From the NCBI GenBank assembly GCA_002441005.1, contig DJWO01000014.1, positions 124,001 to 188,000 on the forward strand: a stretch of 64,000 nucleotides of DNA, given 5' to 3'. The translations under genes were made by a program, and so were the position numbers. Source of the stretch: Candidatus Aminicenantes bacterium UBA6228. Lineage in GTDB: Bacteria; Acidobacteriota; Aminicenantia; Aminicenantales; Saccharicenantaceae. Numbering within the stretch: position 1 is the first letter of the stretch; each line of letters begins with the position of its first letter. Positions 1 through 8,201 of this stretch are shown here, piece after piece. The notes below the pieces were generated by a model. It searched no databases. It had not been told where the DNA came from and was given only the letters and a program-made list of their open reading frames with translations.

Positions 1-867
1 GATGCCAATTTATCTGTCAGGCGGACAGATTCAAAAGAAGCTGGAACAAAAACTGAGGTTAAAAACATCAATTCTTTCCGCTTTCTGGCCAGGGCCCTTG
101 ACTATGAAGCTAAACGTCAGATAGAACTTCTGGAAAAAGGCGAGAGAATAATTCAGGAGACCAGAGGCTGGGATACAGCTGGAGGAAGAACTGTTCCCCA
201 GCGCAGCAAAGAAGAAGCTCATGATTACCGCTATTTTCCTGAGCCTGATTTGCCGCCGCTCATTATTTCGGAAGGCTGGATAAAAGAGATTGAAGCTGAC
301 CTCCCCGAGCTGCCCCAGGCTAAGATGGAAAGATTTATCCGGGAATATAATCTGGCTCCCGACGAGGCCGGCATCCTGGTTTCCAGCCGGGCTTTAGCTG
401 ATTACTATGAGGCTGTAGCCCGCGATTCAGGCTTACCCCGTCAGGCCGCTAACTGGGTCAAAAGAGAAGTCCTGCAATTCCTTAAAGAAAACAATCTGGA
501 AATAGACCTGTTTCCTATCCAACCGGGCTCGCTGGCTGCACTGATCAAGCTGGTAGAAGCTCAAGAGATCACCATGACCATCGCCAAGGAACAGGTTTTC
601 CCCGAAATGCTGAAAACGGGAAAAGAGGCCAGCTCTATCATTGAAGAAAAGGGACTGAAGCCAATCGCTGAAGATAGTGCGCTGCTGGCCATCATCAACC
701 GGGTTCTGGAGGAGAATCCTCAGCCGGTCAGTCAATATCTTGGCGGTAAGACTCAGGTTATGGGCTTCTTGCTCGGCCAGGTGATGAAAGGCAGCCAGGG
801 AAAAGCCAGCCCGGAAAAGGCTCGCTCTCTCCTGACCGAAGCCCTCAACCGGCTGGCTGAAAAATAA
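1..867 (+). CDS. gatB: Aspartyl/glutamyl-tRNA amidotransferase subunit B, 3' part
   Basis: The reading frame is open from the first base of the window to a TAA at 865-867, so the 5' end lies outside. The first codons read DANLSVRR, then TEVKNINSFRF and HDYRYFPEPDLPPL, which are hallmark GatB stretches. The C-terminal GatB/YqeY tail domain follows (from about base 430) and ends ALNRLAEK. GatB is the kinase/transamidase subunit of the GatCAB complex, which converts mischarged Glu-tRNAGln or Asp-tRNAAsn to Gln- or Asn-tRNA in the cytoplasm. An internal ATG is not the true start. The gene is followed 16 bases later by ftsE on the same strand. Identification is confident from conserved motifs; only the truncation limits it. 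Confidence 0.95.
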   Translation, partial: DANLSVRRTDSKEAGTKTEVKNINSFRFLARALDYEAKRQIELLEKGERIIQETRGWDTAGGRTVPQRSKEEAHDYRYFPEPDLPPLIISEGWIKEIEADLPELPQAKMERFIREYNLAPDEAGILVSSRALADYYEAVARDSGLPRQAANWVKREVLQFLKENNLEIDLFPIQPGSLAALIKLVEAQEITMTIAKEQVFPEMLKTGKEASSIIEEKGLKPIAEDSALLAIINRVLEENPQPVSQYLGGKTQVMGFLLGQVMKGSQGKASPEKARSLLTEALNRLAEK

Positions 868-883
868 GATCTTATTAGCTTAG

Positions 884-1552
884 ATGATTGAACTTTATCA
901 TATCTGGAAGCAGTACCAGAAACCTCACTGGGCTATTGCCGATGTTTCCCTCGAAATAAACACCGGGGACTTCTGTTTTATCACCGGGCCCAGCGGTTCA
1001 GGCAAAACAACCCTGCTCAGAATTATTTTCAGGGAAATCCTGCCGACTGAAGGTCAGATCCTCATCGATGGAGTCAATATTCTTAAAATACCTGATCATA
1101 AAATTTATAAACTCCGCCGGCTGATGGGAATTGTCTTCCAGGATTTCAGGTTGATGTTTCATCAATCAGTTTTTGCCAATGTAGCCATATCCCTGCAGAT
1201 TACCGGCCTGCCGGATAAAGAGATCAGACGCCGGGTTTTCAACTCTCTCCGCCAGGTCAACCTCCATCATAAAATGTGGGAATATCCTTCCAGGCTGTCC
1301 TATGGCGAGCAGCAAAGAGTGGCCATCGCCCGGGCCATAGTCAATCACCCTAAGATTCTGCTGGCTGATGAGCCAACCGGCAATCTGGACCCGGAACTGG
1401 CCTACGAAATTATGACCATTTTTAAGGAAATCAACGATCAGGGAGCAACGGTCATTATTGGTAGCCATGACCGGGAATTAATCCGTCATTTTGGCCATAA
1501 AATCTTTTTCCTTCAGACAGGCAAAATCATTGGCCAGGAAGTAAAGCCATGA
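884..1552 (+). CDS. ftsE: Cell-division ABC transporter ATP-binding protein FtsE
   Basis: A 222-residue ABC ATPase of normal FtsE length. Walker A is GPSGSGKTT (about residues 35-43), the signature is LSYGEQQRVAIARA, and Walker B is ILLADEPTGNLDP; the switch histidine lies in GSHD. The signature has Y where many ABC proteins have G (LSYGEQ versus LSGGEQ), as some FtsE proteins do. FtsE binds FtsX at the inner membrane and drives periplasmic amidase activation during septation. The stop codon overlaps the ftsX start as ATGA, so the two are translationally coupled, which supports the assignment over other small ABC ATPases. Confidence 0.93.
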   Translation: MIELYHIWKQYQKPHWAIADVSLEINTGDFCFITGPSGSGKTTLLRIIFREILPTEGQILIDGVNILKIPDHKIYKLRRLMGIVFQDFRLMFHQSVFANVAISLQITGLPDKEIRRRVFNSLRQVNLHHKMWEYPSRLSYGEQQRVAIARAIVNHPKILLADEPTGNLDPELAYEIMTIFKEINDQGATVIIGSHDRELIRHFGHKIFFLQTGKIIGQEVKP

Positions 1553-2448
1553 TTTTCAGACAGCTCAAATATCTTTTGCAGTCAGCTGGCCATAACCTCT
1601 GGAATTTCCGGGGCCGCAATTTGATTTCGGTTCTGATTATCAGTTTTTCTTTCCTGGTGATCGGAGTTTTTTTAGCCCTGTCCAATAACCTGACTTATCT
1701 TGGTGAGCAGTTATCGAATAACCTGGCCATTTCTTTCTTTCTTAAACAGAATTTACCAGCTAAAGAGGTCGAAGAAATAAGGCAGGTAATCCTGGATTCA
1801 ACCTTAGTGGATAACGTAGTTTATGTTTCTCAGAGCGAAGCCCTGAGCCGTTTTACCGCCAACTTTCCAGAATTAAAAGAGATTGTGGCCAATCTGGACT
1901 CAAATCCTTTTCCTCCTTCGCTGGAAGCCAGGCTCAAAGATAAGTCTGTCACCTTAGCCACCATTACTGCTTTTATTGACCACATCAAGCGCCTGCCTGG
2001 TGTGGTTGATGTCCAGTTCAATCAAGACTGGGTAGAAAAAATGGAATCTTTAAGCCGGATAGTCCAGGCCATTGGCTTCTTTCTGGGCGTGATTTTAATT
2101 CTGGCCTCTTTCTTTATTATTTCCAATGTGGTCAGGCTTAACGTCTTTGCCCGCAAAAATGAAATCGAAATCCAGCGGCTGGTTGGAGCCACTAATACTT
2201 TCATCCGGATTCCCTTCCTGGTTGAAGGCTTTGTCCTGGGCCTCGCAGGCAGCCTTCTTTCTATTTTTATTCTTTTTCTCCTGATCAAAATTTTTCCGGT
2301 TTATATTGGCCAGACTCTGGGCGCAGCCGAGCAGCTACTGGCTTTGAGACCTTTAAGCCTGGAACAGATGATCTGGCTGGTAGTTGGCGGGGCCTTGACC
2401 GGCACGCTGGGCAGCGCCAGCTCGGTCTCGAAGTTTTTGCGGGTCTGA
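1549..2448 (+). CDS. ftsX: Cell-division permease FtsX
   Basis: A 299-residue membrane protein overlapping ftsE by 4 bases. It has the FtsX plan: a short cytoplasmic N-terminus, TM1 (about residues 25-47), a periplasmic domain of about 115 residues, then three more membrane helices (about 170-195, 220-245, 270-290). The stretch KNEIEIQRLVGATNTFIRIP is the conserved FtsX/MacB loop before TM3. The protein transmits FtsE ATP hydrolysis to periplasmic peptidoglycan hydrolase activators. No hydrolase partner is seen adjacent. Length and domain order are normal. Confidence 0.92.
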   Translation: MIFRQLKYLLQSAGHNLWNFRGRNLISVLIISFSFLVIGVFLALSNNLTYLGEQLSNNLAISFFLKQNLPAKEVEEIRQVILDSTLVDNVVYVSQSEALSRFTANFPELKEIVANLDSNPFPPSLEARLKDKSVTLATITAFIDHIKRLPGVVDVQFNQDWVEKMESLSRIVQAIGFFLGVILILASFFIISNVVRLNVFARKNEIEIQRLVGATNTFIRIPFLVEGFVLGLAGSLLSIFILFLLIKIFPVYIGQTLGAAEQLLALRPLSLEQMIWLVVGGALTGTLGSASSVSKFLRV

Positions 2449-2542
2449 GCTGCTGCCCTGGTTCTAAAAACTCCTGGGCCTGGGTGCTCAAACCGGCGAT
2501 TTGACTCATAATGGGAAGTTCATTTAAAATTAAAGCAGAATT

Positions 2543-3334
2543 ATGGAAAGTTTAGGCAGGCTATTAAAAAACAGCAGAGAGAAAAAAGGGCTGTCTTTAA
2601 AAGATATCTCTCTCGAGACAAAAATTGGCCTCCGTCACCTGGAAGCTATTGAAGCGGACCAGCTTGAACTTTTACCTGGTGGCTTTTTTACCCGCCAGAT
2701 CTTAAAGACTTATCTAATAGCCATTGGAGAAGATCCAGCCCTCTGGCTGCCAAAGTATATACAGGCTGGCTTAATCGAACCAGAAACTCCAGCCAGGCCA
2801 GCCGGCCCGCCTCATAAGCCACGCCAGAAAATCAGACTCGATAAAATTTTCTGGATTTCTATATCAGCCATCGTGCTAATTGCCTTTGTCTTTTTAATCT
2901 ATCTCTCCATTTCAACTTCCAGAAAAAATGTGGAAGCCAGAAAGGCCAATCAAAAAGTTGAAGAAGTCTCAAAAGCAGCTGTGACCGAGGCACCTGCTCC
3001 TTCGCTGCCGGTGACGGAACCAGTTCAACTGCCGGTCGAGGAAAAAATTTATCAAGGCTTGAACCTGGATTTAACCTTTAACGAAGATTGCTGGATTCAG
3101 GTCTATGCCGATGGCCAGCTGGTGGTGGATGGTCTGAAACTGGAAGGCTCTAAGACTTCGGTTAAAGCCAGCTCGGAGTTAATCATCAATCTGGGTAATG
3201 CCGGCGGGCTGAGTTTTACTTTAAATGGGAAAACCGGCCAGCCCTTCGGGAAAAGAGGCGAAGTAATTAAAAATATTAAAATCACACTTGATAACCTGAA
3301 CGGTTACCTTCAGCCAGAAATTAAGACTGACTGA
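2543..3334 (+). CDS. RodZ-like helix-turn-helix/DUF4115 membrane protein
   Basis: 263 residues. The N-terminus (1-70) is an XRE-type helix-turn-helix of the HTH_25/RodZ kind (GRLLKNSREKKGLSLKDIS, then LEAIEADQ). A single membrane helix lies at about residues 105-127 (IFWISISAIVLIAFVF), and a periplasmic DUF4115-like beta domain occupies about 160-255 (LNLDLTFNEDCWIQVYADG). RodZ proteins couple MreB to the elongation machinery and set cell shape. The HTH usually binds MreB rather than DNA. The gene sits between ftsX and recO on the same strand, consistent with a housekeeping cell-envelope run. No mreB is in the window, so the role is inferred from architecture. Confidence 0.8.
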   Translation: MESLGRLLKNSREKKGLSLKDISLETKIGLRHLEAIEADQLELLPGGFFTRQILKTYLIAIGEDPALWLPKYIQAGLIEPETPARPAGPPHKPRQKIRLDKIFWISISAIVLIAFVFLIYLSISTSRKNVEARKANQKVEEVSKAAVTEAPAPSLPVTEPVQLPVEEKIYQGLNLDLTFNEDCWIQVYADGQLVVDGLKLEGSKTSVKASSELIINLGNAGGLSFTLNGKTGQPFGKRGEVIKNIKITLDNLNGYLQPEIKTD

Positions 3335-3379
3335 CCAGCCTGACCCCCCAGATTTATTTAATGAGGACAACCGGAACAA

Positions 3380-4114
3380 ATGCCACTGGAACAATCAGAA
3401 GCCATCATTTTAAGAACAGAAAATTACGGCGAACAGGATAAACTCGTTGTCTTCTTTTCCCGCGAAAAAGGGTTGGGCCGGGGGCTGGCCAAAGGCGCCC
3501 GTAAATTTAATAACCGTTTCGGCAGCAGCCTTGAACCCTTTTCTCAAGTCCGGCTTTTTTATTATGAAAAAGAAAAGCATGATTTTGTTACCATCAGTAA
3601 CAGTGATCTCCTCGATTCGGCCTTTGAACTTTTCAGCCAGATAAAAACTACCTGGGCTTTTGCCTATCTGGCCGAGCTGACGGAAAAATTCTCTCCTTAC
3701 CGGGAAAAGGAAGAACTTCTTTATCGCCTGCTTCAAGCCGTAACGGCAGCGGCCAAAGCCGGTCAGCCTGTTGAATATATCACCAGATATTTTGAATTCT
3801 GGTTTTTAAAGATTAACGGCATTTTGCCTGATTTTAACCGCTGTCAGCATTGCCACCGGCCGGTTAAGTCCTCCAGCTGGCTGGCCGCTGAAAGGCAGGG
3901 GGTCCTTTGTCCGGCCTGCGCCCATGATCAAAAACTGGAAGTGGCCCCGGTCCTCCGCCGGCTGATTGACTGGATGAAAAAAAATTCACCGGCCAGTCTG
4001 CCCGATTTCCAGCCGACACCTGAGGACTGGAAAAACCTGGGGAAAATATTTCAGGCTATTATTGTCTTTAATCTGGAAGAAAGGCCCCGGACCCTCGATT
4101 ATCTGGACTTCTAA
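3380..4114 (+). CDS. recO: DNA repair protein RecO
   Basis: 244 residues, the usual RecO length. An N-terminal OB-fold opens with EAIILRTENYGEQDKLVVFF and contains the RecO stretch LGRGLAKGARK. A helical C-terminal domain carries a four-cysteine zinc site (CQHC at about 155-158, CPAC at about 177-180). RecO helps load RecA on SSB-coated single-stranded DNA together with RecR in the RecFOR pathway. The ATG at 3380 gives the canonical N-terminus. It is the last gene of the left-hand plus-strand block and is followed by a candidate hairpin terminator. Confidence 0.92.
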   Translation: MPLEQSEAIILRTENYGEQDKLVVFFSREKGLGRGLAKGARKFNNRFGSSLEPFSQVRLFYYEKEKHDFVTISNSDLLDSAFELFSQIKTTWAFAYLAELTEKFSPYREKEELLYRLLQAVTAAAKAGQPVEYITRYFEFWFLKINGILPDFNRCQHCHRPVKSSSWLAAERQGVLCPACAHDQKLEVAPVLRRLIDWMKKNSPASLPDFQPTPEDWKNLGKIFQAIIVFNLEERPRTLDYLDF

Positions 4115-4142
4115 AAGCCAGGTTAATAAAGAGCCAGCCTTT

Positions 4143-4172
4143 AACCAACCTCTAAGTTAAGGTCGGTTTTCA
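4143..4172. terminator. Candidate terminator between recO and the TM2 gene
   Basis: An imperfect inverted repeat, AACCAACCT / AGGTCGGTT with one mismatch and a 7-8 base loop, is followed by a short T-run on the plus strand. It lies between converging recO and the minus-strand TM2 gene, where a terminator is expected. The stem is modest and the T-run short, so this is tentative. Confidence 0.35.
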
Positions 4173-4203
4173 TCATCAGCTGTGCCCAAAAATTCCTGCC
4201 GTT

Positions 4204-4458
4204 CTAAACAACATAGCTGATAACTTTCCCTTCGGCATCGCAGGTTCTAAACCAGGCCAGAACCGGTTTGCCCCCCGCATCATGAAATTTGCCAAGCAGA
4301 ATCATAATCAGATCAACCAGAACGCCAATCCCTAAGCAGCCCAGGGTCAGAAGCCAGATAACAGCTGTGCCTGTCTTGCCGTTATAAAAGCGGTGAGCAC
4401 CAAAGATCCCTAAAAACCAGCAAAACAGTAACGTTACCATTCTGGATTTTTCAGACAT
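4204..4458 (-). CDS. TM2-domain membrane protein
   Basis: 84 residues with the TM2 pattern: a first hydrophobic helix ending FLGIFGAHRFYNGK, a glycine-rich second helix TLGCLGIGVLVDLIMIL, and a short soluble tail. The GAHRFY motif is diagnostic of the TM2 family, small inner-membrane proteins whose biochemical role is generally unknown. It stands alone, converging on recO. An AGGGAGGCATTC-type ribosome site precedes the ATG on the minus strand. Family assignment is firm; function is not known. Confidence 0.82.
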   Translation of the reverse strand: MSEKSRMVTLLFCWFLGIFGAHRFYNGKTGTAVIWLLTLGCLGIGVLVDLIMILLGKFHDAGGKPVLAWFRTCDAEGKVISYVV

Positions 4459-4773
4459 AAGAATGCCTCCCTGTTATTCACCAGATTGAAAAGCAAATTA
4501 TCACAGAATCCGGTTTTGAATCAATCAGATTATTTTTTGATTGGAAAAACTGAGATTGAAAATGATGTCCTTTTAGGAAACAATGTAAGTCCGGGAGCAG
4601 GTTTTAACCAGGAGTCCGGTAAGAAGCCACGTAGAGCGCAGCGCTGAGCAATGGTTAAACACCCGAGATAAATCAGTCCGGGCGGCTGATAACTGAAGGT
4701 GAAAATTACTTAGCAAAGGTCAATACCCTGGTCAGGACCGGCAGCCTGACCAATAAAAACTTAAGGAACTGAG
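4459..4773. other. Intergenic region, 315 bases
   Basis: Divergent spacer between the TM2 gene and the large secreted protein. I see no convincing ORF, tRNA or strong hairpin. A CCGG-rich stretch at 4590-4690 contains small complementary pieces (for example GTCCGG...CCGGGC) that could fold as an mRNA leader, but it matches no riboswitch class I can name. AAGGAACTGAG just upstream of 4774 is the likely ribosome site. Confidence 0.4.
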
Positions 4774-7700
4774 ATGTCAAAAAATTTTAAAGCTAAAAAA
4801 ATCGGGATTAATGGAAAGTATTTTCAGTCGAAAGCCTCATGGCTTAGATGCAGAGCGGCAGCTTCAGTGGCAATTCTTTTTTCTCTTATCTGTTTTTCAT
4901 CTTCAGCAGTCACAGCCTTCTCTCCTCAGGGTGGAGAAAAATATCCCTGCCGTGAGGCTTCCACTGCCTGGGATCCAGACTCCGGACTGGGAAACCACCG
5001 GGCGGTGGTTACAGTCCAGCAGGCTTCGGGCGCGGTTTTTGTCCATCTTCCCTGGCGCCGGCCGGATTCGAATCCGGAAAAAAAGAAAGTTCTGGTGGTT
5101 GAAGCCAGAAGCGGGAAATTTATAACTAACGTCTGGCCTCTAAAAGTTAATAATGACTGCGGAGACTTTGTTTTTGAGGCCAGCGAGGCGCCGGGCGACT
5201 ATTATTTTTACTACCTTCCTTATAAAATCGAAGGCAAAAGCTATCCGGTGGTGACTTACCTGGCCGCTGATTACCAGCCAGAGAAAACCTGGCTTGAGCG
5301 CTACGGCCTTAGCCCTGTTCCTGGTTCGAAATTTAAACCGTCCTCCCTGCCCCGGGCCGAACTAATCGCTTTTGAAGCGGTGGATGATTTCAGCCGCTTT
5401 TACCCGATGGAAGTCATAGCCACCTCAGAAGAAACAGCTAAGATAATTGAAACCTATAAAAGTGAACCATTTTTGATTTTCCCTGAAGACCGGGAGCATC
5501 CGGTGCGGATATTTGATTATCTTCCGCTGCGCTGGGTCGAGGCCGGCCCTCAGACAAAGTTTGAAGTCACAGCCAATCGTGGTGAATATTTTGTTTTCCA
5601 GCTTGGCCTTTTTGCTCACTGCCGGAACTTAGAAAAAATAAAAGTTGTCTTTTCTGACCTTGCTAACCAGGCATCGGGCAAGGTGATAAAAGCTAAGGAG
5701 GCGAGCTGCTTTAACTCAGGAGGCCTCGGCTGGGACAGCCAGCCCTTCGAAAAAGAGTTGAGCCTGGCTCAGGGAAAAGTCCAGCCACTTTGGTGCGGAA
5801 TTCAGATACCAGAAAACATCCCGCCTGGCGATTATGAAGGTGAAGTGGCTGTCTCGACAGCCAATCTCCTGGCTCAAAAAATAAGTTTGAAAATAAAAGT
5901 CGAGGATAAAGTTCTGTCCGATAGCGGCGATTCGGAACTATGGCGCCAGTCGCGTCTTCGCTGGCTTAATTCGCAGCTCGCGGTCAATGACGAAGTGGTC
6001 AAACCCTATAGGCCGCTGGAAGTTAAAGGCCGGACGATAAAGTGTCTGGGCCGGACTCTGACCCTCGGAGAAAATGGGTTGCCGGCCAGAATCGAGAGCT
6101 TTTTTACTCCCGAACTAACTGCCATAAGCTCGACGTCAACTGACCTCCTGAGCAGACCTTTCGAATTTCTTATCAAAAACTCGGAAGCTCCCGCTCAAAG
6201 CTGGAAGAACGAGTCATTTGTTTTTACTAAAATCACCCCGGGAAAAGTGGCCTGGCAAGCAGTCAATAAAATTCCCGCGCTCGACCTGACGGTTAAAATT
6301 AACGGGGCAATGGAATTTGATGGCTACGTGGAATTTAAAGTTAAAGTGGAAGCCGGCTCAGGGAGGGGAGTTGATGATATTTCCCTGATTATACCGTTAC
6401 GCCCGGAAGCCTCCACCTACATGATGGGCCTGGGCTTTAAAGGCGGCCGGCGGCCGTCCTCTTTTTCCTGGAGCTGGGACAGAAGCAAAAACCAGGACGC
6501 CCTCTGGATAGGAGCAGTCAATGCCGGTCTTCAGTGTCAGCTTCAAGCCGAAAATTATTCCCGCCCGCTTAATACCAATTTTTACCAGCTAAAGCCCCTC
6601 AACCTGCCTCCTTCCTGGTGGAATGAAGGCCGGGGTTCGGTCAGGGTGGAAGAGGCGGAGGTCAGAGACAAAAAAAGAAAAAAAGAGGTAGTTTTGGCTG
6701 CTTCGAGCGGCCCCCGACAGTTAAAAAAAGGAGAGGTCCTTTACTTTAATTTCAACCTACTCCTGACTCCGTTTAAACCGATAAATCCAGGGAAGCATTT
6801 CTCCGAGCGCTATTATCATGCCTTTAAGCCGGTCTCGGAGATTGCCGCTACCGGGGCCAATGTCATCAATGTCCACCATGCCACCGAGATAAATCCTTTT
6901 ATCAACTATCCCTTCCTTCGCCTCGAGAAGATGAAAGCTTATCTTGACGAAGCTCATCGCCAGGGTCTTAAGGTCAAAATTTATTACACCATTCGAGAAC
7001 TATCCAACCGGGCGAGCGAGCTCTTCGCCCTGGAGAGCCTTAATCATGAGATCTTTACCCCTGGTCAGGGTGGAGGTTATTCCTGGCTCCAGGAGCATCT
7101 CCACTCCGGTTATATCGCCGGCTGGTTTGTTCCCGAGCTTAAAGATGCGGCCATTATTAATAGCGGAATGTCGCGCTGGCATAATTACTACATTGAAGGC
7201 CTGGCCTGGCTGGCCAAAAAAGCCGGGATAGACGGCCTCTACCTTGATGATGTCGCTTTCGACCGGGTGACGATGAAAAGGGTGCGTAAAGTACTCGAAA
7301 ACTACCGCCCCGCTACCTTGATTGACCTTCATTCGGCCAATCAATACAACCCGCGCGATGGCTATGCTTCGAGCGCCAATCTTTATCTGGAACATTTCCC
7401 CTTCCTTGACCGGCTGTGGTTTGGTGAATATTTCGACTACAACAGTCAGCCAGATTACTGGCTAATAGAGATATCGGGGATACCATTTGGGCTGATGGGC
7501 GAAATGCTGGAGAAAGGTGGCAATCCCTGGCGCGGGATGATTTATGGAATGACCGCCAGGCTGCCGTGGGCTGGTGACCCGAGGCCGTTGTGGAACGCCT
7601 GGGACGATTTTGGCCTGACTCAAGCCGGGATGATTGGCTACTGGTCACCCAGCTGTCCGGTCAAAACCAGTGAGCCGCAGGTGCTGGCTACCGTCTATCA

Positions 7701-7929
7701 CCAGAAAGGGAAGGCTATGGTCGCCCTGGCCAGCTGGTCAGGAAAAACCGAAAACTGCCGCCTGTTCGTTGACTGGAAAAAGCTCGGCCTTGACCCACAG
7801 AAAGTAACTATCGAAGCTCCGGCCATTGAGAATTTTCAGCCGGCCAAAACTTTTAAGCCAGGCGAAGAGATTCCTGTTGAGCCGGGCCAGGGCTGGCTGT
7901 TGATTTTTAAAACCAGTCAGTCAGATTAA
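4774..7929 (+). CDS. Very large secreted glycoside-hydrolase-like protein (DUF6067-like)
   Basis: 1051 residues with an N-terminal signal peptide (long basic n-region, hydrophobic core AASVAILFSLICFSSSAVTA). About residues 60-370 look like beta-sandwich domains resembling the N-terminal region of GH123/DUF4091-type enzymes. Residues about 400-650 are a carbohydrate-processing-like beta domain. About 660-980 form a probable TIM barrel with strand-end motifs NVINVHHATEINP, GLYLDDVAFDR, LIDLHSANQYN and WFGEYFDYN. The DD in GLYLDDVAFDR and the E in WFGEYF are candidate catalytic acids. The assignment to a DUF6067-like glycosidase is from recalled family style, and the substrate is unknown. The protein at 37664-39922 has a comparable barrel, so the genome has at least two. 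Confidence 0.6.
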   Translation: MSKNFKAKKIGINGKYFQSKASWLRCRAAASVAILFSLICFSSSAVTAFSPQGGEKYPCREASTAWDPDSGLGNHRAVVTVQQASGAVFVHLPWRRPDSNPEKKKVLVVEARSGKFITNVWPLKVNNDCGDFVFEASEAPGDYYFYYLPYKIEGKSYPVVTYLAADYQPEKTWLERYGLSPVPGSKFKPSSLPRAELIAFEAVDDFSRFYPMEVIATSEETAKIIETYKSEPFLIFPEDREHPVRIFDYLPLRWVEAGPQTKFEVTANRGEYFVFQLGLFAHCRNLEKIKVVFSDLANQASGKVIKAKEASCFNSGGLGWDSQPFEKELSLAQGKVQPLWCGIQIPENIPPGDYEGEVAVSTANLLAQKISLKIKVEDKVLSDSGDSELWRQSRLRWLNSQLAVNDEVVKPYRPLEVKGRTIKCLGRTLTLGENGLPARIESFFTPELTAISSTSTDLLSRPFEFLIKNSEAPAQSWKNESFVFTKITPGKVAWQAVNKIPALDLTVKINGAMEFDGYVEFKVKVEAGSGRGVDDISLIIPLRPEASTYMMGLGFKGGRRPSSFSWSWDRSKNQDALWIGAVNAGLQCQLQAENYSRPLNTNFYQLKPLNLPPSWWNEGRGSVRVEEAEVRDKKRKKEVVLAASSGPRQLKKGEVLYFNFNLLLTPFKPINPGKHFSERYYHAFKPVSEIAATGANVINVHHATEINPFINYPFLRLEKMKAYLDEAHRQGLKVKIYYTIRELSNRASELFALESLNHEIFTPGQGGGYSWLQEHLHSGYIAGWFVPELKDAAIINSGMSRWHNYYIEGLAWLAKKAGIDGLYLDDVAFDRVTMKRVRKVLENYRPATLIDLHSANQYNPRDGYASSANLYLEHFPFLDRLWFGEYFDYNSQPDYWLIEISGIPFGLMGEMLEKGGNPWRGMIYGMTARLPWAGDPRPLWNAWDDFGLTQAGMIGYWSPSCPVKTSEPQVLATVYHQKGKAMVALASWSGKTENCRLFVDWKKLGLDPQKVTIEAPAIENFQPAKTFKPGEEIPVEPGQGWLLIFKTSQSD

Positions 7930-8201
7930 TAGATGGCGTCCGCTCAGCAGGACTTTGCCTCCTGGTACACTGGACAGATGACGGAGCAGGCACTCGTAAT
8001 GGCTTAGCAAAAAGCAGAATCCAGGCTTGTAGCCTTTTAAGATAAATGAGGACTTAACTTGACAGGTTAAACCGGAAAATTTTACTCTAACCTCCAGGAT
8101 ATTTTGTTGTTTATATTAAGGCTAAAGATAATTTAATAATGAAGGCCTGAGGCTCAGGGAAGCCAAAAGACTTTATCACCGATAGAGAAAGGAGCTTAAA
8201 A

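Noticed and set aside
4560..4760. Possible cobalamin or c-di-GMP riboswitch before the giant secreted protein
   Set aside because: Some GCC/CCGG pieces resemble leader RNAs, but the conserved boxes of those classes are missing.
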